Below are positions 10,470-21,058 of a stretch of 64,000 nt of DNA, piece after piece. The position numbers and the translations under genes were made by a program. Every line of letters begins with the position of its first letter. Within the stretch, counting starts at the first letter, position 1. The notes beneath the pieces are model-generated. The model saw only the letters and a program-made list of their open reading frames with translations. It was not told where the DNA came from and made no database searches. The stretch covers positions 372,001 through 436,000 of the forward strand of contig OY745768.1 of assembly GCA_963556305.1 (NCBI GenBank), written 5' to 3'. The stretch comes from Platismatia glauca (Eukaryota; Ascomycota; Lecanoromycetes; Lecanorales; Parmeliaceae).

Positions 10470-11724
10470 TTACAGGTGACCTTGACCCCCGTCAACTAAG
10501 ATATCTTCCCCGGTGACATATGAACTAGCATCGCTGAGAAGATATATCGCGGCTCCATTGAGCTCGTTCGGTTCGCCCATCCTCCCGAGCATAATGTGGC
10601 TGCACAGCTGCGCGAAAACGTCAGGATTACCGGCAGCAAGTCTTCGCGACATGTCCGTAAGCATCGGCCTGGAGATATAAACATGATAAATTAGTAACAG
10701 TTCACGCCCTGGACCTCATGGAGCAGATATGCTGACCCTGGTGATATGGAATTGGCCCTGATGCCATTCGCAGCATACTCTGCGGCGACCTGTTGCGCTA
10801 ATCCTCGCACGGCGTACTTTGTAGCTCCGTACGCACTTACTGCATGACCGCGATTCGCCTGGTGCGAGGCAACCGAAGAGATGAAGATAACAGATCCGGG
10901 CGTGCCTTGTCTGAGGAGCTGGCGGACTACGCTCTGTGCCGTGAAATACGAGCCCAGCAACTATCGCAGTCAGAAAATGCTCTTCCGCGGCCATGCTTTG
11001 ATTGACTCCCTGCATACATTGACATCCACGATTTTTCGCACTTCAGCTTCCGGGTACTCATGGAACGGAGCTTGCCCTGCAACACCGGCGCAAGTGATGC
11101 TGCGATTCAATTTTAGATGTTGCCCAGGGTTGGTACTCGAAATGTATCATACCAGCCCCTAATGCTACCGAAGTCCTTAACGACGTCTTGAGTGGCCCTT
11201 TCAACCGCCTCTGCATCTGTAACGTCGACCCTAAGACAAGTCAGAATGGTATCATGGAAAACTTGATCATGAATTTGTCTTACTGGTAGTATTTGACCCT
11301 TGCATCCATCTTCTCTAGCAATGCAAAATCTTTCGGCGGCGCTGGAGCGACGTCCATCGCAGCCACATTCGCCCCCGCTTGAGCGCACGCACTTGCGAAA
11401 TTTAGCCCCAGTCCTCCTGCCGCGCCTTTTGACCACGTTCATCAGGAAATCAGCTACGGCTCCTTATGTTTGAGTGGTCAAACAGCCAGTCCTGGACGCA
11501 GCCTACTCACCTGTGACAAGAATGGTGCGGTCCTTCAGAGAGAACATATCCATCAGGGTTTGCGGCTGGATCCCGGTCGCCGATTCGCCATTGCTGGCCA
11601 CGGTATCTTCTGAACCCATGCCTGGCGAACTTGGTGTTGGGATTTGCTTTCCGGATCTAAGGGATTCGGTTCTGCCAGATGCGATGCCTTGTAGCTTGCA
11701 GATCGAGAGGACTACTGCTGGCAA
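10470..11724 (-). CDS. Short-chain dehydrogenase/reductase (terpene cluster)
   Basis: Cytosolic NAD(P)-dependent SDR, 312 residues, closest in style to fungal sorbose-reductase/Sou2-like enzymes. Six exons: 11724-11511, 11425-11284, 11230-11153, 11099-11018, 10960-10737 and 10668-10470. All phases agree. The spliced protein shows the Rossmann motif ILVTGAAGGLGLNFASA (the TGxxxGxG split by intron 1), acidic MDV after the second strand, CAGV after the fourth, catalytic SSVAS, YGATK (Tyr and Lys catalytic), SPGPMLTDM and the C-terminal VDGGQG. A roughly 55-residue N-terminal extension before the Rossmann fold is unusual, and an internal start at MDMFSLKDR is possible. The gene converges with the AflR-like regulator (205 bases apart) and lies head-to-tail with the P450. 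It probably oxidises or reduces an alcohol/ketone made by the P450; this role is inferred from context. Confidence 0.9.
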
Positions 11725-12539
11725 TGCAAGAAGCGCTTAGCCATATGATGGAAACTGTCAAGAGAGCAACACCGGATTTTCAGTGCGTCCCACGGTCGGG
11801 ACAGCACGTGATTCAACCTGGGGCATGTCCCAAACCCAAAGCGGAGGAGCTCGGTGTCATCCTGTTCTGCTTACTGCCTTAGTCATCAATCAGTAAAGTT
11901 CCACCCATCCCGAGGTCCGATCCCGGCATTTCCTGAATCGGTAATACCTGGCGCCGTGGCGCTAGCCGAAGGACAGAGATCTTTCATTTGTCTCATTGAT
12001 AAATTTACATGGCTGCTCGGTCAAACAATCCTTTCGGTACTGTTATCCATCGACATTGCTGACACCGTGCATTCCATACTCGGAACGCGGCTAGGTAATC
12101 AGAGCTCATACTAGCCTATCATTCCGATTGGCAAAAAGACGGTAGCAGAGCTATTATAATCCTTATCGTTGAGGCGCCTGCATGTAATCGCCATCTACGT
12201 GCACATGCTCTCGCAACATCTACCTACTGGGGTTGGGCAGTCTGAGTGCGAAAAAGTATCGGTGCCGTCTGGCTGGAATCTGCAAGCATGATGGGAGTGT
12301 CGCATGGAGATGTGCATAGGAGATGATCTGGATGCCGTCCCAAACGCTAGCATGTCGACTTGTGAGTGCTGCACGAGGGTCCTTGATTCTGTAGTGCTTG
12401 GCAAGTAATTCCAATACATCTCTATTCAAGCTAAGCTCATCACACCTGTAGTTCCAGCTAGAACCCTTCATAGGCCGTCGTTGCATTCCGCTTCATTACC
12501 ATTCGACCAAACAATCTACCTGATAGTCTGGTTATCGGC
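11725..12539. other. Intergenic, SDR promoter and P450 3' flank
   Basis: About 0.8 kb with no supported gene. It must contain the promoter of the dehydrogenase (minus strand) and the terminator of the P450. No extended repeat or clear regulator motif was seen. Confidence 0.4.
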
Positions 12540-14604
12540 TCAAACAGCAATAGGTTTAGCCAGCACCTTGACATTTGATGCATTCGACGCAACACCGTGA
12601 TCAAGCCACTCCATGCTCTTCTCGTCCGTCTCAAAGAGCTCCATATCAAAGTCGGCGAAGAAGACCGCAAGAGCCATGTAAATCTCCATATATGCAAGGC
12701 TATTATCGCACAAGACATATTAGCAGAGCCACTCAGAGCCATGTGTGGAGGAAGATCCGCGAAGGCTTATCCTGAAGGAACTCACTTGATGCCAATGCAT
12801 TGTCTCGGGCCCTTGGAGAACGAGACATTCCATCGCTCAAGCTCCTTGCCCTTTTCACCGAGCCAGCGCTCAGGCTTGAAAGACCCGGGTTCCGGAAACA
12901 GGTCTGCGTTGTCGTGAATTATGCGCGTGCTCATCGAAACAATTGTCTGTATTTGTAGAAACGGTTAGATCGCACTAACGCCAATTCAAAGAGTCTCCGT
13001 GAGGAGTTGGTTGAGGTGCACGTACTCCGCCGGGAATAAATTCATTTTTCACTAGCGCACCCGCAGGTGGCACGACCCTGGGGAGAATACCGGGAATACC
13101 AGATGACAGGCGCAGACCCTCTTTGACAACAGCGCCCTTTGGCTCAGTCAGTCTCAATCATCATGCAAAGACGACTTAGGAGACGATGACTTGGAAGAAA
13201 ATGAGGAGGAGCTCAATACCAAGTACGGGAGGCCCATGACATTTGCCAAATCCAAACGCCCATCCATTGTCCTAGGGAGAAGCCTGAGTTCTTGCTTGAG
13301 CTTAGTAAGCGCCTTCTTTTGGTTCAAAAGATAGAAGGTCGTGCAAGCGATAGAGTAAGCCGTGGTGTCGCTGCCAGCAACTAGAAGCAAGAAGGCTTCA
13401 TCGACAAGCTGCTCAATCGTGGGGACCTCATAGCCCCTATCAGGGTTTGGCTCAAGTAGAAGGTCAAAGACTGTGTCGCGGCCGTCTTCGGTTTGAGTGA
13501 TACCTTTCTCGCGTCGCGCCTTGACCTTGTCAATCCACTCGGCGCATTGCTGGCTACGCGTTAGCTCGGCTTTATAGTTTGGTCTCCACGAGAACGTGTC
13601 TTTACCGATCTGAAGTTTGCATAACCAGGTGCTATTTTCTCGGCCAGTGAAGGCGGCAAGTTGAGGGCGACTTTGTTCAAGATCGAGAAGTGTTTCGTGA
13701 GCCACATGTGATTCGTGAACATGTCGACGCTCGTCAAAAAGTCTGGATATATATCATTCTCGTCTTTGGCTGTCAAGTCTTGTGTGTGGCCAAACAGGGA
13801 CATCGAGATGACATCCACCTACGTAGAGAGTTAGAAAATCTTGCTGCAATGTCTCCTCAATGTTTCAGCTTGGAGGAGAACGTATTTCGCTTTTCATTTC
13901 ATTCAAGCAATCTCTTTTCACAAAATGAAGCCGCATACCGTTATACATCGATATAGTTTCTGTACGTCAACATGCTTCCCTTTTTTATGGCGTTGTCTCA
14001 TAATGTCCGCCGCGTGCTCAACAATCCGTGCTATCACAGGCGCAAGCTTGTCGAGAGCTTGTTTGGAGAATAAGGGATTGATGACGGTACGATGGATCTT
14101 GTGCTTATGCGGATCGCAGATACCCACAAGTGAGTCCGTGATGCCCAGGTTTTCATAGAAGTATGGTGCTTTCAGGTATGGTGTTTGACTTCTGAATACC
14201 CTAGACGATATCAATTACGATACAGTGGGACAGGCCTTGAAAATTACTCTTTGTAGAAGTCGGGATCGTCCACATGCAAATGATTGGGAGCGATACGGAT
14301 AATTGGGCCTTCAAACGGATCAGTCAAGAAATCAGTACCCCGGGGGGAGCATTTAGGGAGTATCACCGAGCTTCTTGTGCAGTTCAGGATAATATTTCAC
14401 ATATGTGCCATCACGTAGAACATCGTGGTAGAATTCATACCATCTGGTTAGGGCAGCAATCCGAGGCCCCGGAAATTTACTGAGAGGATGGAAATAAAGT
14501 CTGGTAATGATGAACCCAAGGATCCATACTACAGCAACCAGGCCGAGGTTCTCAAAGCTGTTCAGTGCGGTGGCACGTAAATGCACTTCTTCAATGATTG
14601 TCAT
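12540..14604 (-). CDS. Cytochrome P450, Tri4/CYP58-like (terpene cluster)
   Basis: ER-anchored monooxygenase of 511 residues. Eight exons: 14604-14367, 14308-14248, 14200-13939, 13818-13606, 13549-13220, 13136-13026, 12946-12786 and 12699-12540. Every junction keeps phase. Visible parts: N-terminal membrane helix (LGLVAVVWILGFIITRLYF), proline hinge FPGPR, the I-helix oxygen-activation motif VAGSDTT, the K-helix EGLR, PERW, and heme-ligand loop FSKGPRQCIG (Cys ligand). The region ALTRWYEFYHDV and PSLAEKIAPGYANF resemble trichodiene-oxygenase-type fungal P450s, known to oxidise sesquiterpene rings; that closeness is by eye only. Continuous reading past 13606 meets a stop at 13561, removed by a 56 nt intron (13605-13550) with a CTAAC branch site, so the gene is intact. 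It shares a 0.6 kb divergent promoter with the terpene synthase. Confidence 0.93.
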
Positions 14605-15206
14605 ATTGACTGGCAGTCAGCAGGCCAATTTCGAATAAAGATTTAGGGAGTGTGCCTGTAAAGATAGCTCCAACGACACAAAGTGCAAGGTGATTCCATT
14701 TGAAGGTCCCTCGCTTTCAGAGATTATACCCCACTTTAGCTCGCTTCGGCTTGCAGTCATGTCAAAGCTAATACGGGTTGGGAAATACCGTAAATGATGT
14801 ATCCTCCCTTGCCTATCAGCACCGCTAGAAAGCAGGCAACCACCGATAGATGCCCACTGCTGACAGAGACCTCCCAAATATTGTATAGAGCTCGGATAAC
14901 CTTCAGAAATGCTCATGAAAGTGGGCATTGGGGACATGGATCAATTCCTTTGGCGGGGTTCATGAAGCATCACCGTATCACGTATCAGCACCGAGGATGC
15001 CGGATCCGATAAGACCTGGTCAGCCATACACCGACAGATGCCTGGAGCATGGCAGAGTTATTAAATAGCGCGACACGTAACGCGGTATGGAAGAGAGCAG
15101 GCCATGCATTCAGAGTTCCTTCTTTCGATAGCCTTGTTTCAGATCGGCCTTCATCTTCTTCTCCAGCTAGGATACAGCTTTTATAGAATCATCACTAGTA
15201 CCAAGA
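14605..15206. promoter_or_regulatory. Bidirectional promoter, P450 / terpene synthase
   Basis: A 602-base gap between divergent start codons of the P450 (minus) and the terpene synthase (plus), an arrangement that permits co-regulation by the cluster's AflR-like protein. An inverted CGG pair, CGG-AT-CCG, occurs at 15001-15008. The 2-base spacing is shorter than usual for zinc-cluster dimers, so I do not call it an operator. Confidence 0.5.
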
Positions 15207-16920
15207 TTGTTGCGCAATATGGCCGTAACAATGAGCCCAGCCCTGCAGGCCCACGTTCTGTCTGGTCGAGAAGCATCTCCAATGCCTTTCAACGAACTCC
15301 CTGAAAAGCCTGCCGCAACAAAAATATGCCACACGGACCAGCCTCCTCGACAAAGCGAGCTTAAGAGCGTCATTATTCCGGATTTGTTTGTTTTGTTCGT
15401 CTCGCAGAGACCGAAACCAAATCCATACTACGAGGTGATCAAGAAGGAGTCCGAGGCGTGGATGAAGCAGTATGAGACTCCACATTACCTCCCTCGTCTT
15501 CAATGGGAAACCTAGATGGCGGCTGACACCAGTGTCAGGATTTGCCATTGGACTGAAAAAGAGCACGCGAAGCATGTCCGTGCAGACTTTCCTTACTTTG
15601 CAGCCGTATGGACAACAGAAGCCAGCCCAGATGAATTTCGGACCATCTGCGATTTTTCGAATTGGGTAGGTCTATGGCAATGGCCTCCGATGAAACTGCA
15701 GGCTAATGGAAGACGTAGGTTTTTGATTTTGACGATTGTAAGTACATTACCTTGCACACTATATGACAATGGGGATCGAGCGCTGCTCATGCATTGGTCT
15801 AGTATTCGACGATGGCGAACTCAACGAGCATCCGGAAAACGCAAGGAAAGAAATCCAAGCACTGACAGAGCTCATGAAGTCGCCGAATCCTATCATATAT
15901 TCAGCCGAGCAGTATCCACTTCGACATGTCTTTCAGAGTGTGTGGCAGCGCATCACAAAGGTAATTTCACGCTACATACTCCTATCACAACCTGTTTTGT
16001 CCCCAAGCGAAAATTGTGGTGCTGACATTGGCGGTTTAGAGATCTTCCCCTGGTACGGCGTCTCAGTGCCGAAATACGCGCGCTGCTAAAATGATCAACA
16101 GGGGCACAGCGGCGATATATCAAAGCTATGGAAGGTTTCTTCTCGGGCTTGGTTGGCCAAGTAGATTTGCGGTCCACGGCCTTGAAACCTGATATTGAGA
16201 CCTACATCGCCCTCCGCAGAGAGTCTATCGGTGTTTATCCATGCCTGGCATTAGTTGAGTGAGCAACTACAACCAAAACAATGCAGCAACAGACCTTGCT
16301 TAAATTACCGATTAGGTATTTCCAAGCCCTCGACATTCCAGACGAAGTCTTTGAACACCCTTCGATTCGGGAGATCGAAACCCTCGCCTCGGACATCGTC
16401 CTGCTGTAAGTAAAACAAATTCATATTCGACAATCTAACAAACGGCCAAAATTAACGGCCAAAAACAAAAAACAGGCAGAACGATATCCTCTCCTATCAC
16501 AAAGAGCAGTCCATGGGCGTCAACCACAACATCATCCATCTCTTCCGCCAAGATGGTCTCTCCCAGCAAGAAGCCTACGACCGCGTCAACGACCTCCTGA
16601 ACAAACGCTATCGGGCGTGGTACATTTCACACTCGCAACTCCCGCTGTGTAGCGAAGCGGTCGATGTGCAGGTGCAGATGTACGTCAAGGGATGCCAGGA
16701 CGTCATTCTGGGCAATTTGAATTGGAGGTGAGTTGGAACTACCCAGCTACCGCTACCGCACCCAAGATCAAAGTCACACTTTTACAGTGCTGCTGGGAGG
16801 GAGCGATGGATCGATCAATCTGACTAATGCGGACATTGTTCCAGCTTCAAATCGGAGCGCTATTTCGGAAAGGAGAACGAGGTGGTGAGGAAGACGAGAA
16901 TGGTGACCATGTTGCCTTGA
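15207..16920 (+). CDS. Class I sesquiterpene synthase
   Basis: Terpene cyclase of about 377 residues, expected to ionise farnesyl diphosphate with three Mg ions and cyclise it in the cytosol. Eight exons: 15207-15469, 15539-15665, 15719-15737, 15803-15960, 16110-16258, 16316-16405, 16476-16727 and 16845-16920. Splicing builds the Asp-rich motif NWVFDFDDLFDDGEL; its first aspartates come from a 19 nt micro-exon. The NSE/DTE motif is NDILSYHKE. The C-terminal RY signature is SERYFG. A second in-frame ATG (15222) could be the start. The acceptor of the 149 nt intron 4 is the weakest join: the more natural CAG at 16099-16101 gives the wrong phase, so 16109 is used. Subgroup and product cannot be told from sequence alone. 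It is the core enzyme of the cluster. Confidence 0.92.
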
Positions 16921-17495
16921 GGGAAGGAATTTTTCCGAATGCGATGGACTTCTGCTTTTCTTTTTTTTTCTGTTCTTCTTCATGCACAAAGGTCTCAGGA
17001 ACGAAACGGAACGGACTTCGGCGCGGCGAGAGTGTCTTCCAACAGATAGAGGAAGCCGGGACTCCTAGATTGTAGTAGAAAGGCGCGTGAATAGACACGG
17101 TAGACAAGTGGAATCGAAAGAATACTACAGATTAGTGCTCTCACCACTTCTAAATGAAAAATGAAGCTATACACAAATCAGACATGCAAATAGATGATTA
17201 GGCCGTTTGAACGCTGGAGTCGCCCCCCAGCGCTAGAATACTCTTGTATCTACCTATATAATATAATTCTAGTGTAATTATCTATCTAGTGTTAGCAGCC
17301 GATCGACGAGATGTCAGGGTGTTGCATGTGTTGCATCACCCCTGCTCCCTCGCTAAAGCGGCAGTCCTTCTGTCACCTTCTCCTGCCAAGCCTCGCAAGC
17401 TAGCGCGCTCGCGAAGCTCCAAGAGACCATCTGGTCGAGGCGGTTCATCGCTTCTTCTCTTTACATGTATCTTTGGAACACTTCGGTATCCCAAC
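16921..17495. other. Intergenic, cluster end / RPN6 promoter
   Basis: 575 bases without a supported gene. There is an oligo-T run near 16,958-16,970 shortly after the terpene synthase stop and an AT-rich stretch near 17,240-17,290. This marks the boundary between the terpene cluster and a housekeeping gene. Confidence 0.4.
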
Positions 17496-18820
17496 ATGGC
17501 TCCCGCTGCGACTGATTCCGCAAAGATAGAAGAAGCAAGGAAGCTCGGAAAGACTGACCCGCTGAAAGCTGAGGCTATTTACAAGGAGATTCTTTCGAGG
17601 AAACCTGGAGCAAGCGAAGCGGCTTTGCGAGAATATGAAACGGCTTTGATGGGTTTGGGAGAGTCATACAGAGATACAAGGAAGACTGAAGAGCTGGCTG
17701 AGCTCGTCAGATCAAGCACATCGTCTCTCTCGTCCTTCACAAAAGCAAAGACCGCCAAGCTAGGTACGGAGACCCGGTCTATCTAGACCCACTGCTATGC
17801 TAACAGTAGGCAGTGCGCCAACTGCTCGATCTCTTTTCCTCTATCCCGAACACCGTCGATACTCAGATATCCGTCACCAAATCATGTATCGAATGGGCCA
17901 TCTCCGAACGCCGCAGCTTCCTGCGTCAGAATCTCGAAACTCGCCTTGTCTCACTCTACATGCAAAAGCAATCGTACTACGACGCTCTTACACTCATCAA
18001 TGGCCTTCTCAAGGAGCTCAAAAGGTTAGACGACAAGCTAGTCCTCGTCGAAGTCCAGCTCCTCGAATCAAGAGTCTACCACGCCCTTGGCAATCAACCA
18101 AAGGCGCGAGCTGCTCTCACATCAGCACGAACCTCCGCAGCTTCAGTCTATACCCCACCATTACTGCAAGCCGGGCTTGACATGCAATCCGGCATGCTTC
18201 ACGCTGAGGACAAAGACTTCAATACCGCCTTCTCCTATTTCATCGAAGCGTTGGAGGGTTATCATTCACAAGAAGAGACACAAAAGGCAACCTCAGCGCT
18301 GCAGTACATGCTGTTGTGCAAGATTATGTTGAACCTTGTGGATGATGTGAACAATCTAATGACATCTAAGCAAGCCATGAAATACTCGGGTAAAAACCTG
18401 GAGGCCATGAAGGCGGTTGCACGTGCGCACTCCAATCGAAGTCTGGAAGACTACGAAAAAGCTTTGGCGAACTATCGTTACGAGCTCGGCAGTGACGTTT
18501 TTATCCGAAGTCACCTCAAACGACTCTACGATTCCATGTTGGAGCAGAACCTGATCAAGGTCATCGAGCCGTTCAGCAGAGTGGAGATTGAGCATATTGC
18601 GAAGATGGTCGGGTTGGATACGCAGCAAGTGGAGAGGAAACTATCTCAGATGATTCTGGACAGAGTCATTATTGGGGTATTGGATCAAGGAGCGGGTTGC
18701 TTGATAGTGTACGATGAGGCAGAGCGGGATCAGGGATACGACGCGGCATTAGAGACGATAGAGAAGCTGAGTAATGTGGTGGACACACTGTACACTAACC
18801 AGGCTTCGATGCTAGAATGA
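17496..18820 (+). CDS. RPN6: 26S proteasome regulatory subunit RPN6 (PCI domain)
   Basis: Ortholog of yeast Rpn6 / human PSMD11, a lid subunit of the 19S regulatory particle that clamps lid and core together. Length 424 residues, as usual for the family. Two exons, 17496-17763 and 17814-18820, separated by a 50 nt intron with a CTAAC branch site and GGCAG acceptor; joining gives TAKLVRQLLDLFSSIP. TPR-like helices fill the N-terminal two thirds (for example KAEAIYKEILS and ETRLVSLYMQK). The C-terminal PCI/winged-helix domain carries LKRLYDSMLEQNLIKVIEPF, HIAKMVGL and KLSQMILDRVIIGVLDQG. The start ATG follows a C-rich leader and matches the family N-terminus. Intact; a reliable housekeeping marker. 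Confidence 0.96.
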
Positions 18821-19427
18821 TAGACCAGGAATGCGTAGCCATCCTTGAGGCTCTTGTCGACATGGCTGAGCTTATCACCCCATGAAGGCCATCACCTCAT
18901 CTGGCTTCTCCTGTGTCAGCCATCTTCTGCCGAGACATCACGGAGTGTGCCTCCCGCGCGCTGATTCTCTTCCTGTGGAAATTGCCGCTCAAGGAGTGCT
19001 TGGACGTTCATCCTTCCACGATCGATGGTTGGACCAAAGCGTACCCCGAATGTGCACGAGGCTGTCTCCAAAAAGCGATGTGCTTCAGAGGCTCATGATA
19101 GTCTGCATTCAAGAACTCGCTGAAAAAGTAAGTGAGACCGCACTATTGGTTGTTTCCAAAACACCACCCAAAAGAATATCGCCGTGTTCATTTTCAATGA
19201 AATTCCCATCATCTGCACATGTTTTCTTCGGCATCCAGGCCTCAGCTCTTCCGCGATGTCTCTGTAAGCCCTGGTCATTTGACATGACAATCTTACCTCT
19301 CACCGAAAAGAAAACGATGTCATTTCTTTCGCCTTCTGCTTTCATACTTAAGCAATCCAATCTGCCAGAAGAGCAGCCTCTATCCATTTCGATCTCCTGC
19401 TAGCGACCATACAACCATTGAAGCAGT
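18821..19427. other. Intergenic, no gene seen
   Basis: 607 bases between RPN6 and the next plus-strand gene. The longest frame (18882-19403) has no domain and runs into the promoter of the following gene. I see nothing to annotate. Confidence 0.4.
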
Positions 19428-20449
19428 ATGATGATCGCCGTCGCCTTCTTCGTGGTCGTTGCCATACTCTGTTGTGCCTCAGCCGACAGTGTCACGACCT
19501 CTCTTCTCTTACCTGATGCCCTCTTCGTCACTGATGAATCTTTCCCATCGCCGACGTTTGTGGGCCAAGTGACCGTCACCAGAAGTACCACATATTACAC
19601 CCTGGACTGCTTTGCCGGCGGTGCTGCCACTTATTTCGAGCCTGGATATACGTGCGAGTCCAATAGCTACACATTTTCAGAATCATCAGCCAGCACCCAG
19701 TATCTTATTCCAAGGTAAAGACTCCAAAACAGCCTTTCTTACCGAATGGCATACAGCACTCTCCAGACAATCAGGTGATACTGACCACACTAGCTACGGA
19801 AATCTTTTCGAGTCTGGGGCTGCTTCATCTTTTACACTAGATGTCCTGCAAACGTAAGCAACCTACAAATCAATGAGCGGCGAAAGAATGTTAGAACTAG
19901 AGATCTAATCAATATCGCCCCAGCTCAACCATAGACTGCAGCCCACTCGGAACTTCCAGCAGCGCTCTGTGCACAACCACTTTCCCCAGTGAGGAGGACG
20001 ACTCCTCCACAATCCCATACACCACCAGTATCGAGTCCGGCATCTACACCGTCATCTTCACCGCAGCCGCAGGCTACAACACCGCCAGCAGCACCGTCGT
20101 CTCCGCAACGCCGCCGCCGAGCCCCTCGGCCCCCATCGCAAAACCCACCCCCAAGTCCTCGCCCATACCCGGCCCCCTCGCCACCGCCCACCTGGCCCTG
20201 GCCCCCTCTTCCAAAGTAGGCATCGGACTCGGCGTGCCGCTCGGCGCGTGCGCGTTGGCCGGCGTGGCGCTCCTTCTCTACCGCCACGGCAAGCACAAGG
20301 AACGCTCGCGCGTGAAGCAGATGGGGAACTTGGCGCCGCCGGGGGGCTTTGCGTTGGGGTCTGAGGGGAAGAAGGTGTCGGACGGTGGGGGGGCGGGGGG
20401 GGCGGTGGGGAGGCAGCCGCCTGTTTATTCTATGGAGATGCAGGGGTGA
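19428..20449 (+). CDS. Secreted single-pass membrane protein, paralog A
   Basis: Uncharacterised fungal cell-surface protein of 290 residues. Exons: 19428-19714, 19794-19853 and 19924-20449; introns are in phase. An N-terminal signal peptide (MMIAVAFFVVVAILCCASA) is followed by an ectodomain with LPDALF, FVGQVTVTRSTTYYTL and a paired-Cys motif CSPLG...CTTTFP. Next come a Ser/Thr/Pro-rich stalk, one transmembrane helix (VGIGLGVPLGACALAGVALL) and a basic then Gly-rich cytoplasmic tail ending PPVYSMEMQG. This layout is typical of fungal wall-sensor-like or mid2-like proteins. A paralog with the same plan lies tail-to-tail at 21,059-22,002. Function is unknown; signalling or wall anchoring is only a guess. 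Confidence 0.8.
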
Positions 20450-21058
20450 TTGGGGAGGGGAGGGGAAGGGAGGAGGAGAGTTTCGAGTGGGCGGCGGCGA
20501 TGGCGAAGGGTCTGGGTGATGTGTGGAGAGGAGGGGTCGAGGATGATGCTGTTGTAATATACATGCTGACTGTACTGGTCTAATTCGTCAGTGATACTTA
20601 CCTTTAATCGTTCTGAATTACCCCTACCCGCTCTTCAAGTGTCAAGGTACGAAGAACGGCAGACCAGCCCGACGCGACAACCGCCATCTTTCTCCTTGAC
20701 GTAGTAGAGCCCCTCGGAACACCACCCAAAGAGATCCAACCGCAAACAGCGTTGGCGCCGAAAACGGCAAGATGGCGCCCCGTGACATCGGTGGCATGGC
20801 CGCCTTCTTCCGGACACTGTCTCGGGAGCACGCAGCGCCGACAGCGTAGTCTTGCGCCCCCAATTCTCGTCATCCCGGAACGTGGGACGCTCACGGATGA
20901 CGGTGCGAAAAGAGCAGACCCGATCGGGATGCGGTGAACGGGATTCGACACAAGACGTAAACAGTACCCTCAAAAGACAGCAGCATCGACCGATCTCCCT
21001 ACTCCCTAATCCCCATCCCTCCCACTCGCACTACACACAATAGACCACCCACCACCCC
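20450..21058. other. Convergent gap between paralogs A and B
   Basis: About 0.6 kb between the two convergent stop codons. The first 100 bases are G/A-rich on the plus strand, then composition turns C-rich toward paralog B. Open frames here lack any support. Confidence 0.4.

Noticed and set aside
10470..11724. Four separate small SDR fragments (a pseudogene)
   Set aside because: Five short introns with correct phase join them into a complete SDR with all catalytic motifs.
13561..13606. Apparent frameshift in the cluster P450
   Set aside because: A 56 nt intron (13605-13550) with donor GTAAAG, CTAAC branch site and CCAG acceptor restores the frame and the conserved FRS-QCAEW join.
11847..14895. 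Shared 8-mer GAGCTCGG in the SDR promoter (11847-11854) and P450/synthase promoter (14888-14895)
   Set aside because: Several shared 8-mers are expected by chance between sequences of this length; there is no third copy or wider conservation.
15001..15008. CGG-AT-CCG as an AflR-like operator
   Set aside because: A single short site with non-standard spacing; not enough to call an operator.
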